A stretch of 64,000 nucleotides of DNA from Struthidea cinerea (taxonomy: Eukaryota; Chordata; Aves; Passeriformes; Corcoracidae): contig VZTI01001820.1 in assembly GCA_013397865.1 (NCBI GenBank), positions 1,369,663 to 1,433,662 on the forward strand. The letters are read 5' to 3'. Position 1 is the stretch's first letter. Every line of letters starts with the position of its first letter. Under the pieces are notes generated by a model. The model saw nothing but the letters and a program-made list of their open reading frames with translations, ran no database searches and had not been told where the DNA came from. Below, piece by piece: positions 35,501-49,780 of this stretch. Both the position numbers and the translations under genes were made by a program.

Positions 35501-36475
35501 TGTAAGTACACAGTGGTTTCTGCCGGCTGACTCCCTTGAAGTCAGTAGGAGTTTTGTAACACGTTCCATTGCTGCAGTCACTTTCCATTATCCATGGGTG
35601 GCTTCTCTGCTGGCAGATAAGCTGCATCCTGGGCCTGAGCCAGCTGAGCCAGCTCCATGCAGCTCAGCCAAGATGGGGCTCTGAGCTCAGCCCCGGCCCT
35701 GCACACCTCTGGGTGACCACGGAGCAGACACTGGAGCTGGCTGCCTTGATCTGCTGTGAAGGCAGGGAAACTTTCAAAGGATTGGGAAAGGGGAAGGGTG
35801 GTGACAGAAAGCAGTAACAGGGCTTCAAACAAATAGTTAAAGTCCTTTGAAAAACAGTTAATGTGGGATGCTCACATTTAGAATTCACTCTTCACTATTG
35901 ACTGAGTTTTTCTAAGTGGAAGGAAAAGATCTGTCAGTGCTGCTAAACCCAAAGGAACAGGGAAGGTATTGCAGACTTGAATCTCCCTGTGGGCACCAGC
36001 CAGCCTCATCCTGCCCGGGGGAGAATGCTGCCTGCTCTCATGCCCACAGGCAGGCACTGCCCCCCTCCTCCCCCCATTTCTGGGTGCTGGCAGGCCAGAC
36101 TCCACTCCTGCATGGTTGCCTAATTTGCCCAAATATAATGACCTCAGGTCTGAGCTTTCACTTGCATTTCAGGCAGAACCCCCAGAGTAGAGAATTGATC
36201 CAACGGGGATGAACCTTGCTCAAATGAGCAATTTCTACTTAGTCTCTTTCTGATGGAGAGAGAAGAGAGAAAATGAAGTGCAAAACCCATCTATTTACCA
36301 AGTCCTTGTTGATCCTAAACAGCTCTAATATGTACAGTTCTGCCTTTATGGAGGACACCACATACACTATATATACACATTTATTTACACACAGCCACAG
36401 ATTGCATGGCAAGTTATCTGTGGAATGGTGTCTTGGAGCTCTACCAAGTCAAGGAGGAATGTAACTACACAGATT

Positions 36476-36486
36476 GGGGGGGGGGG
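36476..36486 (+). repeat. Poly-G tract (G11)
   Basis: Eleven consecutive G residues followed by 'aggag'. It is a plain homopolymer with G-quadruplex potential only in the broad sense. Confidence 0.95.
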
Positions 36487-39400
36487 AGGAGTTCAGTTAG
36501 CTAATCCAAAGGAAAGAGTGTTAACATATATTTGTGATGCTGTGTGCAGGGAAGGTTAAAAAAACAGTAAGCACAGAAAAGAGAGGCACTCAACCTGTGA
36601 AAAATGTATAAAATAGTACAATTAATCATCAGTCTTTATTTTCAAGCAACAAAACTGGTTTTCGTGGCGCTCCCCACTCCTAGCCTCAAGTCCCCTTGTT
36701 TTCAGAGATTTTGTGTGGCAAGGGAGCTGTCTGTGGCAGCACAGCATGGACATATCTTGCATGACCAGCACAAACAGCCTTACCCCAGACCCCAACAATA
36801 ACAGTGTAATATCTTCTTCCCTCTGGAATTTTATATCACACAAGATTTCCCAAAGCTGGAAAACTGCTGCAAAAGATATCAATCCCTTTTAGCCAGCTTT
36901 GAAAAAAGATGAATGCACAAAGTTCCCTGTGCTAGGACACCTTCTCTCATGCTGTATCCATTGAGCATGCAGAAGCTCTCAATTTTTCCCCGCTGAATTC
37001 AGAGCTGAAATGCCAGATCTGCACAGAGGTCCATTTTACAGCCTGTTCTGGCTGTTTCTGTCTCTCAACGATGGACAGCTGATGACACTGTCTTGTCCTC
37101 CAACCCAACAGTGTGGTAAGAGAGGAAGTCCACTCCAGTTAGCATTTAGCTCGAAACAGGAGAAAATGCCCCTAGCAGTGATGTGGAGATACCTTTGGAT
37201 CCTCCAGGTGGCACTGAAAGGAGCTCTCTCTTCCAGCACTCTGCAGTACCATCAGGGCTGTCACTCTAGAGCTGTGTGGGGCCAGAGGAAAGGTTGACAC
37301 ATGCCCAACACCCAGTCACCCAGGTAGGCATGAGCCTTATGAGGCTTTCTTTGCTCAGGACTCCAGGTTTCGTTCCAAAAGGCTATGAGAAACTCCAATA
37401 GAAATTCTGAAATTACCTGTGAGGAGCACATTGCTGTTCAAAAATACCCAAGATAATGTAGAGAAGGTGGCTTGGGGGCCTCTGGCGGTTTCACCAGCAG
37501 GGTCTGGTGAAAAGTGCTGTTGAGCTTCATTGCTCTACTGCTTTCCATGCAGGGATGCGGGGACACAAAATTTGAAGAAAAGCAGTCAGACAGAAGTGTC
37601 CCTAAATCACAGCAGCAAACATCATCCTAACAAAAGTGCTCCAAATGCAATGGTCACACGACAGAATGCTATAAATCCTGAGTAACCTCACTTGGCTGAG
37701 AGTGCATGACTGATGTCAGATTTTTTGAACAGAAAGACTTAAATCACCTCAAGCTGAAAACTGCATTAAGGATCAGAGAACAGACAGAATCTGTGTCCTC
37801 TCCTCCCAAGCAGATTTCTCCTTGATATATGGCTCCCAAAGTATAAAGAGCAAGAAGTTGTCCAAGTAAAAATCAGCTCAAGGTGTGTGGGATGAGAGGT
37901 AAAAAAGTCCCAGACACAGATACTGCTGGAGAGTTGGCAATGTCTCATATCAAGCAGAGTGAAAATTTCAGACATCAGCAGTTTGGTTTAAACCCACTGT
38001 TTTGCATGTGGGTTTTACAAACCCAAGCTTGTACAACAGATGTCACAAAACGTCCCCAGACATGTCTAAAAGACAATTCACAGGCAGCTCCTGCCTTCCT
38101 AAACGTTCTAGGGATTTAATCCATAATCCAAGAGTTTGATCTCGGGCATATAAATGTTTGAATTAAATGCTTGATTTGGACCTGGCTCCTCATCCTGTCT
38201 TATTTCTGCTTGGGTTTATTGGGAATTCAAACCTTCAGAGTGTGGATGTGTCATCTATTTTGTTTCTGCTGACTTTGGCATGTGAACATATCCTGCTCAT
38301 AAAGACGACAAGGCTGATCCCCGCTGTGGCCAGCTGGATGTATCTCATAAGGGACTACCTCCTGTTGAAGTAAATTGTTTTTATTCCTCAAACAGAAGCC
38401 AGGAGATTTCTACAATTAATGGTCTGCAATATTGGAATGCCTGAAATCTCAAAGAAAACAGGTTGTCAGAGCACTACATGTAGGGCCTGGGGAGTGGTAG
38501 CCTGCTGAATTAGCCCTCCCTAGTTATGGAGGACCCAGAAATTTGTACTGCAGGTAGGTTCATACTAACTGATATGGATAAAATTTGCCAAAACCCAAAA
38601 AATGTAAATAAAATAAAATAACAAAACAAAACCAAACATCTGCTATTTTGTATGCATGGACCTGCTGCAAGGTGCTGAGTCTGCATAGATGCCTCACAGA
38701 ATGATGAGCACACTGGTAACTGGAGAAATGTTCTTTTGGGTATGGTAAATGATATCTATGTCCAAGCAGTCCTGCACAAACCCTGTGTACCCAGAAACAG
38801 AAAATGCCACACTGAATACATTTATTAGTTTTATTTCTGCATACACTGTTACTGATTTATCCCAGCCATGCAGTTATTTCACATGCTAACAGGGATCAGG
38901 CCACTTCAACCAAGGACATGTGGAGAAATGGGAAAAGACTGAAGCTCCAGCCTGGTTAGGTACTGCTGATTCTCAAAATACTCATATTCACAGAGGGAAC
39001 CTGTGTGATCATCTCAGAGGCTGCCCATGTGCTGTAACCAAGCTGTTGAATACTGCCCCAAAACCCATGGAGGTGTGTGGGGCAGGAGCAGCTACACATA
39101 AAACCTACACATGAAAGGTACTGGAAGTGGAGAAAAGTGTTCTGCCATAGTGTGACTTTCGGGAGTCTGGAAAGGGAGCTAGTGTATCTACTGTAGCACA
39201 CATCTGCACCACAGCTCACTGTGCATTAAAAGCACTGTAAGCCACCCATCAAACCAACAGAGCAGTCAACATTTTCACATGTTCTCCTCTTTTAATTTTT
39301 TTTGCTGGATACAAAATGTACTTGGCCCCCGAGGGTAATGGCCTGGGGAAGAGGCAGATGATTAAGCTCATGTGCATGTCAACCTGCTCATCACTCTGCT

Positions 39401-42400
39401 GCATGGTGGCCTCATTACCCATTAGAGGAGCTCAAAGAAAGTCTGAAAGAGTGCGAAGGATCCAGACAAAATTTTACCTACCACATATTTAAATAATTAT
39501 TTCTACAGCAACATGATTCATCTTTCATTCTTTGTAAAATCCCCCATGATGTACTCCGATCCACTATCTGTTCCAAAAGCCGTTGCATCCTCTTTTTAAT
39601 GAGTATCAGATGCATCCTTCTAATTTGGACCAGCTTAGTCAAGTTTGGCCTTCTGCAACCAACTCTTAGAAATATGTCCTACATTCATTTGAAAAGAAAA
39701 TGACACTGAAATCAAAAACACAAAAGGAACTGGGCCCAGTGGTCCAGTACTATGTTTGCAACACGTGGTATCAAACCAAAGGCAGCCAAACAGAACCCCA
39801 ATGGGTTTTGTTTAGTGTTTAGTGGGAAGGTACCTGCCAGAGTTACCTGTTTCAATGTGTGGCCATACATTAAATAGTCCCACCACTTTCTAATCTGCTG
39901 GATCCCACCTCTTCTTTGTCCTCTTCTTTGCATTCTTTGGAGGGAAGGGGTCAGTCCTATGGGCTGGGGTCCTGGAAGCACAGAAACATCTGAAAACAAG
40001 CAAGTCTTTCCCATCTGCCATTTTGCATCTAAATTCCCCTTCTGCATTGGAGACCCACTGTGAATACAGACATATGTTTTTAAAGAGACACAGTTTTGTC
40101 TTGCTGATCACAACGTCATTAGAAAGCAATTTGGCACGTACAGGAACTTCTGTACTAATTTGGCACTATCCCATCCTACTACTAGCAGCATTGGTTTTGC
40201 TCCCTGTTGGCAACTCTCCTAGATGTCTTACAGCTTCTGGAAACATCAGCCTTGCCTATTCAGGGAGTAAGTTTGGCAGGATGCTGACACCTTGTGCAGT
40301 GCATCCAGCAGCAATGTGGCTGTGTGATGTTGGCTCTTTATCAGACTCCACCACTGGATCTTCTGATGGGGTATGGAGTTATAGAGACAGGTGCATGGTT
40401 TGTATTATGAAAGCCAGCATGGCATTTCCCATTAACTCAGCTTCAATTACAAGGTTTTATTTGAGTTATGCTTCAAAGTGGGTTCCTATGTCAATTCCTT
40501 ATTAGCTTCTTTTGCTGAAGAACTTAAAGGAAAAAGCGTTTCCCCCTTTGGTCTCACTTGCTTTAATAGAAAAGGATACATCCAGCTCCCGAGTTAAGAG
40601 GTTTCAGGTTTCAGAGGTCTCAGATAGTCCTGTTGATGATCCGTGGGAATATGGGTCTCACTAATCCAATGCGCTGTCTCCAGCATGCATGTCACCTTCA
40701 TCGGTAATGAGAAAACATGTATTGCTGGTTCCTGTGTGGCAATTCTGGAAGAGAAGAGCTCATCACACATTTACAAAAGACTATTTTTATCAGTGAATGT
40801 TTTTAGAGTGATTACTTGGCCAATGACTACTGTCTTCTTACTGTTTGGATATTTTAGCTGCCCCACTAAATCAGGACTCCATGCCCTCCAAATGAACACA
40901 CAGGCAAAACATGAAATGATCCAGTGTGGTGAAACCTTCACCTGATTCACAGGACTGAGCCGTCCTCCTTGGTGCTGTTGACCTTCATTCTCAGCAGTCC
41001 CTTGGAATCCAGCCTCCCTTGTCATTTTCTGGGTTATTTGAGCTTCTTTCAGAGGCTTTTCACTGCTTTCTTCAGAGAGTTTTAGAACAGGGAAATGTGA
41101 AGCTGCTTTCTCTTTCCTACCCTTCCTACTGTTTCCTCAGTGTCTCCTTGGTGTCAGCGGCTACTCATGCCTCCTCATGCCTCTTGGAACATTTCTTGAA
41201 GGTCCCGTCAACTCCAGAAGCCATTCTCAGTACTGCTGACACCAGCCACTCACATATCATGATCTATCAAAAAAACACATGCCGATTTCTTTGGGTTTTT
41301 TCTTTTTGGTTTTTTGAAACTTTGGGAATCAGATTTTCAATTTTGTTTTTGCAATATGAAAAAAATGACTTCTTTCTTTCAAGGAAAATTTTTGATTTTC
41401 ACACAGTATTACCACCAGTGAGAAAGGACACAACAAACAATACTGGGATGAGGTTCATGGTAAGTGAGGAGGGTCATAGAGCAGAGAGCACCTCCTACTG
41501 CCCCTCTGGCTTCAGTCCACTAGGTCAGCCTAGGGAAAACATTTTGGCTCTTAACATCATTTGCAGCCACTGTAACTAGTACAGTGCAAACATTACTTTT
41601 ATAAAAGGCTGGTGCTTTTCTAATCCTGCAGAATACATGAAAAACTTTCTTCAGTGAATTCTACAGGTTTACTCTACCCTACTTATTCATGGTTCTCTTC
41701 GTCAGCTTTAAAAATGTCATCTTGTAAATGCCAGCTTCCGTTTCTCCTTGTTTTCTGGGACAGGCAGAACAAGAGCATCTGACTGGCAAAGCTGTTGATC
41801 CTCTACGCTCATGAAAATGTGGGAGGAATTAGGTCCTTCCTGCAGATTTGACTGCGTTCTCCAGAAACTAAGCTTTCATTTAAAAACCTAATGAAGTGTT
41901 TAGCCCTTCTGGTAGCAAAGATAACCGTACTTCAGTTTGCATTTTGCAGGGGTTATCTTGTGTCGAAGCCAGAGAAACTGCAACTGAACCAGAGTTACGA
42001 GCTTCCTCTATTTATCTTAAATGGGAACGAGGTGTAAAACAATGTGTCAGGGATGTTGGTGCACCACAGACCTGGAGACAGAGAAAAACTTTGCTGAAGA
42101 GAGGCTATCTGAGGGGTTGTCCAGACTGGATGGGGAGTCCCGTGGGGTTCTGCCATCTCCTGCCTCCTCTCCACTCCCCATTGCTCACTGTCACTGCTCT
42201 CCTGCAGTTTCATCCCCCAGCCCTTCCTTTCATGGTTTCTTCATGAGTCCTTACGAGCACTGTTTCAGTTTTCTTTGTGGGTTTATGCACCCAGACCATA
42301 AGTATGACAATAATTAATAATATGAGAGGCAAGATAGGCCACGATCCTGGTCGGAAAATGACAGAGGGGCAAATTTTGGCAGAAGTACTTGGAAATATCC

Positions 42401-42739
42401 TGAAAAGGAGCAGCAGGGCCAATGTTAATGAGGAGCCTGTGTGCTGAGACACCCCTTATGCCAACCCAAATCTTTCCATTCTCCCAGCTTTTGGTACATT
42501 GCCAGAAGGACTGGCTGGCTCCTAGACACAAGTGACCAACTTCATCATCCTCAGCCCTTCCACTCACTTGGGAACCATGAATTATTCACTGGTCCTTTTA
42601 CCAGGTTCACATTGTACGTGTGGCATCTGAAGTCACACACAGTAATGAGGCTGGTGAGCCATCCCTCTGAGTGCACATGTGGCTACACCTGCAGCCACAT
42701 CTGCACACCAGGGTAGGTACATTCTTATTCTCTTCTTAA

Positions 42740-43700
42740 TGCATCCCCTCGCTGCAGCATCTCAGGCACATTTTTCTGCTTCTGCTGCTTAGTATCTTCA
42801 CTGAGCTGTTCACAATAGTGCTCAGGTCTTTTCCCCAGACATTACAGTTAATTCTGAAGCCATCAGTGTGTCAGAGTAGTTTAAATTATTTCTTTCAAAT
42901 GCATTACCTTTTAGTTCAAGTTCATCTGCCATCATGTTAGAACAACCACTGGTGGTATTAGAGTTGTCTGGTGTTTCAAACAATCCTTTGCAGCTTTTTC
43001 TTTCTGATCAAGCTTTTATCAGCTGCATGTTTTGACATTTCATTGTTCATCAAATTCTTAGTGTTATTAGAAAATGCAGTACTTAGCAAATCCACTGAAA
43101 CTATGATCATAGTCTTAAGACTCTGTCTTAAGACATAAAAAATCTATAAAAAAGCTAATGGGTACATTCCTTATCTCAAAGTCCATATTTGTCTGCTGTC
43201 TGTTGTAAACAGATCATCATAGAAACTGAAGGAAGTCAGTGTAATGTATGTACAACATAGTCACCTGCATATGGGCAGATAAAAAATAGTCCTTATAGAC
43301 ATCCTTAGGGTGCTTTGCTCTTAATATTTTTCAGCCTCAGTTTTTAGACATTTATTTCCACTGCCAGCTTGTCTCTTCAGCAGTTGTTAATCCAGGACAA
43401 GATTTTACCTCAACTTCTTGTTACCAGACTTCTTTCATATTCTCACGGGCAGAATCCTATCGGAAGCTTTTCAACACTCTAAATAAATTATATCCATCAT
43501 CTTGCTTCAATGTGCTGGTTTTTTTTTGAACTCAGAGAACTCTATGAGTTTAGAAGAAACATAATTTACTTTTATGTATGTCATGCCAGTATGTTCTTAC
43601 CAAATTGTAAAGATTCTTGGGCTTTATTAGTCTAATTATTTTCTCATTTTTCTACACACTGAAGTATTTGATTCAAAAATTATCCTTAGCTCCATTTTCA
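42740..43700 (-). mobile_element. Old CR1-like LINE remnant, RT region, antisense
   Basis: The plus strand shows, in order, segments resembling the reverse complement of old sauropsid CR1: 'ttctgaagccatcagtgtgt' (42854-42873), 'tcatctgccatcatgttag' (42923-42941), 'ttgttcatcaaattcttagt' (43043-43062), 'ctaaataaattatatccatc' (43479-43498, near the antisense RT YxD..KAFD region), 'agagaactctatgagtttag' (43535-43554), and 'accaaattgtaaagattctt' (43599-43618). Matches are interrupted and no frame survives. I infer a LINE from the conserved order; the exact family and ends are uncertain. Confidence 0.5.
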
Positions 43701-46700
43701 AATGTGGCTCCATATTGTGCACTTCTGCCTGTGTTGGTGCCTCAGTTTCTGTGTTGTGTGAGGGAAAATGCTCTGAGCTTTTAATCACAAGCTACCTTCA
43801 GACGTTACAGTAATCTCAGCAGCTCCTGGAATTGACTGCAGCGGAGAAAGCAGCATACCTTGAAATGAGAGCTTTCAACATTTATTTTTTCTAAAGATCA
43901 TTTTCAGATAACTATCTTACTACAAATCTCCTCCACAGTTTTAACAAATCTTGTTATAATAATTCACTGGGTGTTACGCATAAGCCGCTGTGACACAGTC
44001 ATTTCCATGAATGACTTTATTGGGAATATTATTGCAAACTGAGGAAAACAAAAACTCTGTGGGAACTTTAACTCTACCAGATAGACTACTGTACTTAGCT
44101 ATGAGGACTATTATTAACCCAGTTACAGAAACATTTACTTGAATAATGAATGAGCTATTACTGCATGTCGTAGGCTGTGAGATTTAAAAAGAAAAGCTGG
44201 AAGTGCTCGCACAGAGCAGTGGAGGAAAAACAAGGAAAAAGGAAGAATTTTGTCAAATATTTAGTTTTTCTTTTAGGTTAGTTTTGGAAAGGCATTGATC
44301 AACATCTGAGGATAGTGATCTTCTTCCCAAAGACTAAGATGAAAACTTTATGGTCACCTCTCCGGACATTTCTGGAAGGTCTGGTCCTTTCAGAAGGGAA
44401 AAGAATTTACAGCTGGGTCTCCCATGGCCCAGACAAAGGACAAGGTGAGTAGAAGATGAGGGAGGATGAAATGGCACCTCCCCTTCTGGCTCCTTCCTTG
44501 CTTCCTTCTCCCTACCTTCTTGCCAAAAAAAAGGAAAGAAAGGAAGTGAAACTATTTGAGTGCCTCGAGCTGAACTTACAAATATTTTCAGGGCTTTCAA
44601 AACCACATTTCCGTGTAAATTTACTCTTCCTCCAAGGCTTTCACCAGCTTCTCCCTCACTCCTGGTTTTATTTTCTGACTGGTTATGATGTGTTGAGAGG
44701 CAAGCAATAAGTCCATTGTTAACACTGCTCAGTCTTCAGTTTATTGGAAACAACACTCATCCTCTGTAGGGCTGCTCATGAACTGTCTTAAGATGTTTCA
44801 AGCTCCTTGCAATCCCATTTACACCCTGCCTGCCTTTTACCTTTTTGCCATCTCTCCAATTATGTTATTAATACACTTTTTAATCACCTGTTTTACTAGA
44901 ATAATATTTTGAATTAGCCCAACAGTTAAATTTTTTCCAGGTGAAAATTAACCATTTACTGTCATTTGTTAATTTTCACTAGGCTGAATTCACACGTGCC
45001 AGTTTTGCACTGATCATCTGGGAAAAAAAATTTCCAAACTTTAAGTGGCAGATGTAATTTATCCTTTCCTTATCCACATGATAATAAAAATATTGTTTAC
45101 TTCCTGGTGAATTCACTGAATCCCTTGAAGTCAGACTGTGGGCAAAACACTGGAGAAAAAACCTGCTATTTTCTTTTTTCTAATTTTTTTAATTATTATT
45201 ATTTCTACAGCTACTTTTGCTGCAAACATTTCATATTTACAATCATTTCATATTTATTGTATTTTTTAATATGAGGCTGTTTAAATTTCTTTTTGTGGGT
45301 ACATGGAGGAGGGATTTTAATTTTCTGGAAGATACCTGGATGGCTCCAACAACCTGTTCAGTCTTTCTGCTTGGCCATCTGGCAGAGGGAGCTGCAGGGA
45401 CCCTGCCTCAGACTGTGTGTTCATACTCTGACAAACAGGGTGCCTGCTCTTCTCGCAGTGGGGATCACCCTGCCAAGTCCCAGGGCCAGCTTGAGCTGCA
45501 CATTTACACTCTCAGAGCTCACTCCTGTGATGAGGCTCAGCTGAGCGTTCACCAGCACGAGATCAGATGAGATGTGCCATAGAGAGCTGAGGAGCTGCAT
45601 TGCACATCACTGGGAATCACCTCATTGCTTTGAAACCTCTGACTTTAATAGGCATTTTAATTGGCTTTGCCTCCCAAGGTTTTTTTCCTCTTGTCTTGAT
45701 TCATCTTGCCACCCATAAAAGAATCCAGAGTTTGTACAGGGACACGAAAGTCATTTGAGTAAGACTAGATTAATTTCCATATTGCAGTTATTCCAAGAAA
45801 CAACATAACTAATAAGTCTGAGAGTAAAGCATATTTGGACTGTTTTCATATTTTAATGAGAAGTATATTCCACTGAGTATTAACACCAAACAACATTACC
45901 TAGAGATATGTTAATAATAGTTTTGTCGCATACTGGAAGATTAGGATTTCATAATTCTCACAGAAGCCCAGCATTCTATGTAAATTCCTCTTAAACCTTG
46001 GCAACAGTACTACAGAACTGATAATTTATTTATTTTAAAAATGTCATCAGGGTATGACCACTGAGACGAAACATCTCATTTTCAAGAACATCTTCAGGGA
46101 TGATGGCAAATTACAGGCACTCACAGTGACGCACTTGGCATTAAAGAATACAATGTATGATCAAATACGACAAGTAGAGGACTACTGGGGTTTTTTTATA
46201 ACCAGAACAATAAATTTGCCTAAAAGGTAGATAAATTGTGATAGAATGTAATATTCTGTACTATGATGTTCTAGTTCAATGGCTCTGAATAACTAAAGAA
46301 TGTTGTTTGAGTTTTATTTCAGAAATTCAAACCCTCTCATCTTCACAGCTCTCAGTCTGTGTCAGTAATCAAACATGGCCTGGTATTGCACTAGACAAAG
46401 AAATAACAATCCAATAAACAGAAAAACAGTTTTATACAACTGGATTTGTTAATTTTTCCCTCCCAGGGAAACTGTCATAGAATTTCTTGCTGCTATTTTA
46501 TATAAGATGCTGCTGTGGCGTTTATATTTTCTTTCTTACGTAAAGTTCTTTTTTTTTCAATCATTTTATCATTCATTTATCTTTGGAATTTTTCTTTAAG
46601 TCTCAGGCTTTCCACTGTGTTACAAAAATTATCCTGTGATCGAAACACCAATGGCACACATGAAGTTACATTTGCTGAAATAAAACCACAGATGGCTTAA

Positions 46701-49059
46701 TAAAAAAAATCCAGTTTCCATCAGAGCAGCAATGGTCTGGAAATTGCCCTATCAGTAAATATGCATCCAAAGATCACAGAAGTTACAGAAACATTTTGAG
46801 GGCTCAGTGTAAAATATTCCTGTATATCATGCTGTACTTTTTTATTCCTTTTGGCAATACTGTGTCTGTAGAAAGATGCCTTTAAAAAAAAAAAATTCTC
46901 AGTGCTGCACAACTCCCAGATACAGACACTATCACATGTTTTAAAGGCTTTAGGGGCAGATACTCCCCTGGTATAGGTCAGGATGGCCCTGCTGACCACA
47001 GTGCCAGCTCATATCTGGTGGGACTTCAGCTTTCATGACTTCAGTGATGTCTCTGTAGTGTACAGTGGATTACGCATTAAAATGTTTGTAGTTTTGTTGA
47101 TTACGCAGATGTTTCCAAAGAGCCTGATATTGAAACAGAGTGTGTTTCTCTACAGAACAGATATTTCCCTGTGTTTAGACACTGCAGTGACCACTGCATG
47201 TGAAAAAACTTTTACTTTCTGAAGTCTCACTTGCCTGAGGGTCTCTGAGCCTCATGCTCGGGGCCTGGACATAGCCTGCCCTGCTTCCAGCACATGCATT
47301 TTCCCTGAGCTCACAGAGGGGTAGCCCCTCTGTGGGTGTGCAGGACCAGGGCACAGGAGCTGGGACCAGCAGCGCAGGACCGGGGCTCACGGACCAGCCC
47401 TACCTGTACACCACGACACCAGAGAACACACACGAAGCTGTGCTTACTCCCAGTGACACAGCCAGCCATTCTTCAGAAGCCCCTGAGTGCTCAGTTGTCA
47501 CTCCTTCAGTGGGAAAATGTTTTTCATTTCTGAGGTGACCAGGGCTGCCCTGAGGGAATGTCAGGCTCTGGCTGCAGAGTGCCCGGCGCCAGCGGGTCCC
47601 AGTTCGGGCCCATTGCAGCAGCTCAGCTGCCTCCTGCCTCCTTTGTTTGCCACCCGGGCAGACCAAAACCCCTGAGCTGTAGTCATCCCAGACCTCAGCT
47701 GCGCCATAAATGACTCAAATGCTGGAACAGAAATCCAGGAAAAGATGCGATTCACCACTCTACTGGGATACTTTGTGCTGTTTCACTGGGGGAAACCTTT
47801 CTTCAATGTTCCCCAGGACTCCCTTCAGCAGGGGAGTTATTCAGTAGCAAAAACTGCTTCTTTACCACCTTCACTCCCTATCCCAAAACAGGAACAATGA
47901 TTACTTGAGAATGTATTTATAATCCCTCCAGTGTTCTGCCCCTGCCATGGGCCTTGGGACAATCAGAGCAGCAGTAAGAAAGTCTCAGATTATTTTTACA
48001 TTATTACAAATGCCACCAGTCCATTATTTTCCTCTTCATCCTGTGCTACACTGGCCACGGAGTTGCACCTTGGCCACTGCTGAGCTTTGGCCTGCAGTCT
48101 CTGGAGTGCTGGTTTAGCATGATCTCCTGCTTTTCCCTGTCAGGAAGCTTGAGAAGATCATCTGCAATAGTCCTCAAAGGCAGTGCAGGTTAAAAACCTG
48201 TTTCATGAGTATTTTGTGTCTCATGCCCATCCCATAGCAAGGTGAACCTTGTGCCCAGTTCTCCTTTCTGTCATCTCCGAACACAGAGCACCAATGGCTG
48301 ACAAAGTCTTCGGCTAGAGTTCTACCTTCATTTCAAAGCAGAGGACTGACTGGGATAGTGTGTGGGCACCCGGGAGCATGACAAGATCACAGTATGGGCT
48401 GTTTCCTCCAGCAGCCACCTGCAGCAATCGCCTCCTTCTCCAGCCATAGCCCACAATCCTCCAGCTGCAGCTTGAAACCTCAGCAGAGAAATCTGGGTAC
48501 TCAGCAGAGCTGAAACACATACCACCATCTGCTGCAGCTGCATCCCATGGCCTCCAGAAGTCCAGTGAGCTGGAGTTTAAGGCTGAGTCCTGAACATGCA
48601 GATGAAGAAAATACATTCAGGACAAACATCAAAAACTGGATCAGAAATCTATATCCCAAACAGGATAAAATGCAAGAAGACAGATTTCTACTCCAGACTA
48701 GGCTAGACAGAGAGACGTAAGAAAGAGAATAAATCTGTTAAAAAATTGGAAAGAGGAGCAATGTGCAAAAAGAGAGAAGCAGAGGTATTCTTAGTACTGC
48801 CAAAGGAAAACTGAGATTGATCTCGCAAAGCTTGAGCAAAAGAGCAAGAGCTCTTCAACAGTGTAAAACACAGGAAAGTAGAAGTGAGACACTATGGATC
48901 CAGACTTTGCCTCAGTTTCCCACAGGGGTGATGAGCTTAATCATGAGAGGAAAAGACAGATGATGGTAAAAAGAGCTGGAAATCATGGTGGAAGCAAAAC
49001 TAAAGGAGTTGAATGCACTTGGTTCAGAGAAATGGTATGATCTCATCCCTGCGTTCTGA
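43701..49059. other. Non-coding stretch, no recognised gene
   Basis: No gene is recognised. Bases 43960-44190 are low-repeat and contain 'gttacgcataagccgctgtg' (43974-43993), which keeps CpGs in AT-rich DNA and could be conserved. GC-richer patches at 45290-45560 and 47240-47700 carry overlapping open frames of up to 117 codons on either strand without recognisable domains. Confidence 0.5.
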
Positions 49060-49780
49060 AAAATACTGGCACAAAAAATGGCAAGACGGGTGCTTCAGAA
49101 GGAAAACGAAGTACTCAGATTAATTCTAGACTCATTAGTCTGTCTCAGCAGTATTCATGGTTTAAAACAGATTCTGAAGAAAATCGTAATTAAAGTGGTA
49201 AAATGCAACAGGAGTGATTTTAAGGTAGCTTCTGCCAGATTGCCTTAGATAAAACATTAAATTTATCTAATAAAGAAAATATTCCATACAAAGTCTCTGG
49301 GCTTTAGTAGGATATTTTACTCTAGGTCATATGGAAATCCTTCCTTTAAGTTGGAAAAGCTGGGGTCAGTTGGGAAAGTGAAAGGTGAGTAAGAAGCTGG
49401 CTTAGAGGTAGGAGTGTGGAGGAAAAGGAGACAATGAGTAATCCTGCAAGAAATATGGGGCTGGAGGGAGGTTACTAGGAGAGACTCCAAAGCCTTAATA
49501 TTTTGATAATGACCTTGGCAAAGCCATTAGAACTGTGCAGATGAATTAGCTGGTGACCTAATGTTAAGGAACATCATGAATACAGAGGAATAGCAGAATA
49601 CCATACAAAAGAAGAATTATATGGCCCTCAAGGCTAGAGTAAAGGGAAGAGATGAAATCCTACACATCAAAAATGAGCTCATGCTCTTGGGAACAAAAGA
49701 TCTTCATACAGACCCAGTCCTAGCTTCCAACTATGGAATTTGCTCAGTCATGCCAGCATAACAAAAGGGTTATCTAACTC
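49060..49780 (+). mobile_element. Old CR1-like LINE remnant, RT region
   Basis: The plus-strand order matches CR1 ORF2 DNA: 'agcttctgccagattgcctt' (49229-49248, the DNA before the RT core), 'taaaacattaaatttatcta' (49251-49270), 'ggctggagggaggttactag' (49460-49479, the segment before SGVPQGS), 'gaccttggcaaagcc' (49511-49525), then 'gagatgaaatcctacac' (49650-49666) and 'gctcatgctcttggg' (49677-49691), corresponding to the 'RMKFN..KC.VLHLG' stretch. No frame survives, and the copy lacks both termini. Confidence 0.6.

Larger units (their letters stand above)
31241..42739. other. Long non-coding stretch, no recognised gene
   Basis: Apart from the simple repeats listed separately, nothing classifiable was found. 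An A-rich run (about 38597-38635) has alternating aaat/aaac words. The short segment 35527-35557 resembles the dispersed 'gacttcaatgg' motif. Open frames up to 186 codons (41019-41579, plus) and 160 codons (40023-40505, plus, opposed by minus-strand frames) have no recognisable domain or splice framing and are near chance length for 64 kb. A minus-strand reading across 39712-40500 is discussed in the findings. Confidence 0.5.

Noticed and set aside
41019..41579. 186-codon plus-strand frame
   Set aside because: Length is near chance expectation for 64 kb. It is rich in phenylalanine, leucine and serine from T-rich DNA, with no recognised domain.
48895..48925. 'gcctcagtttccc' resembling an antisense MIR
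   Set aside because: The rest of a MIR consensus is not seen on either side.
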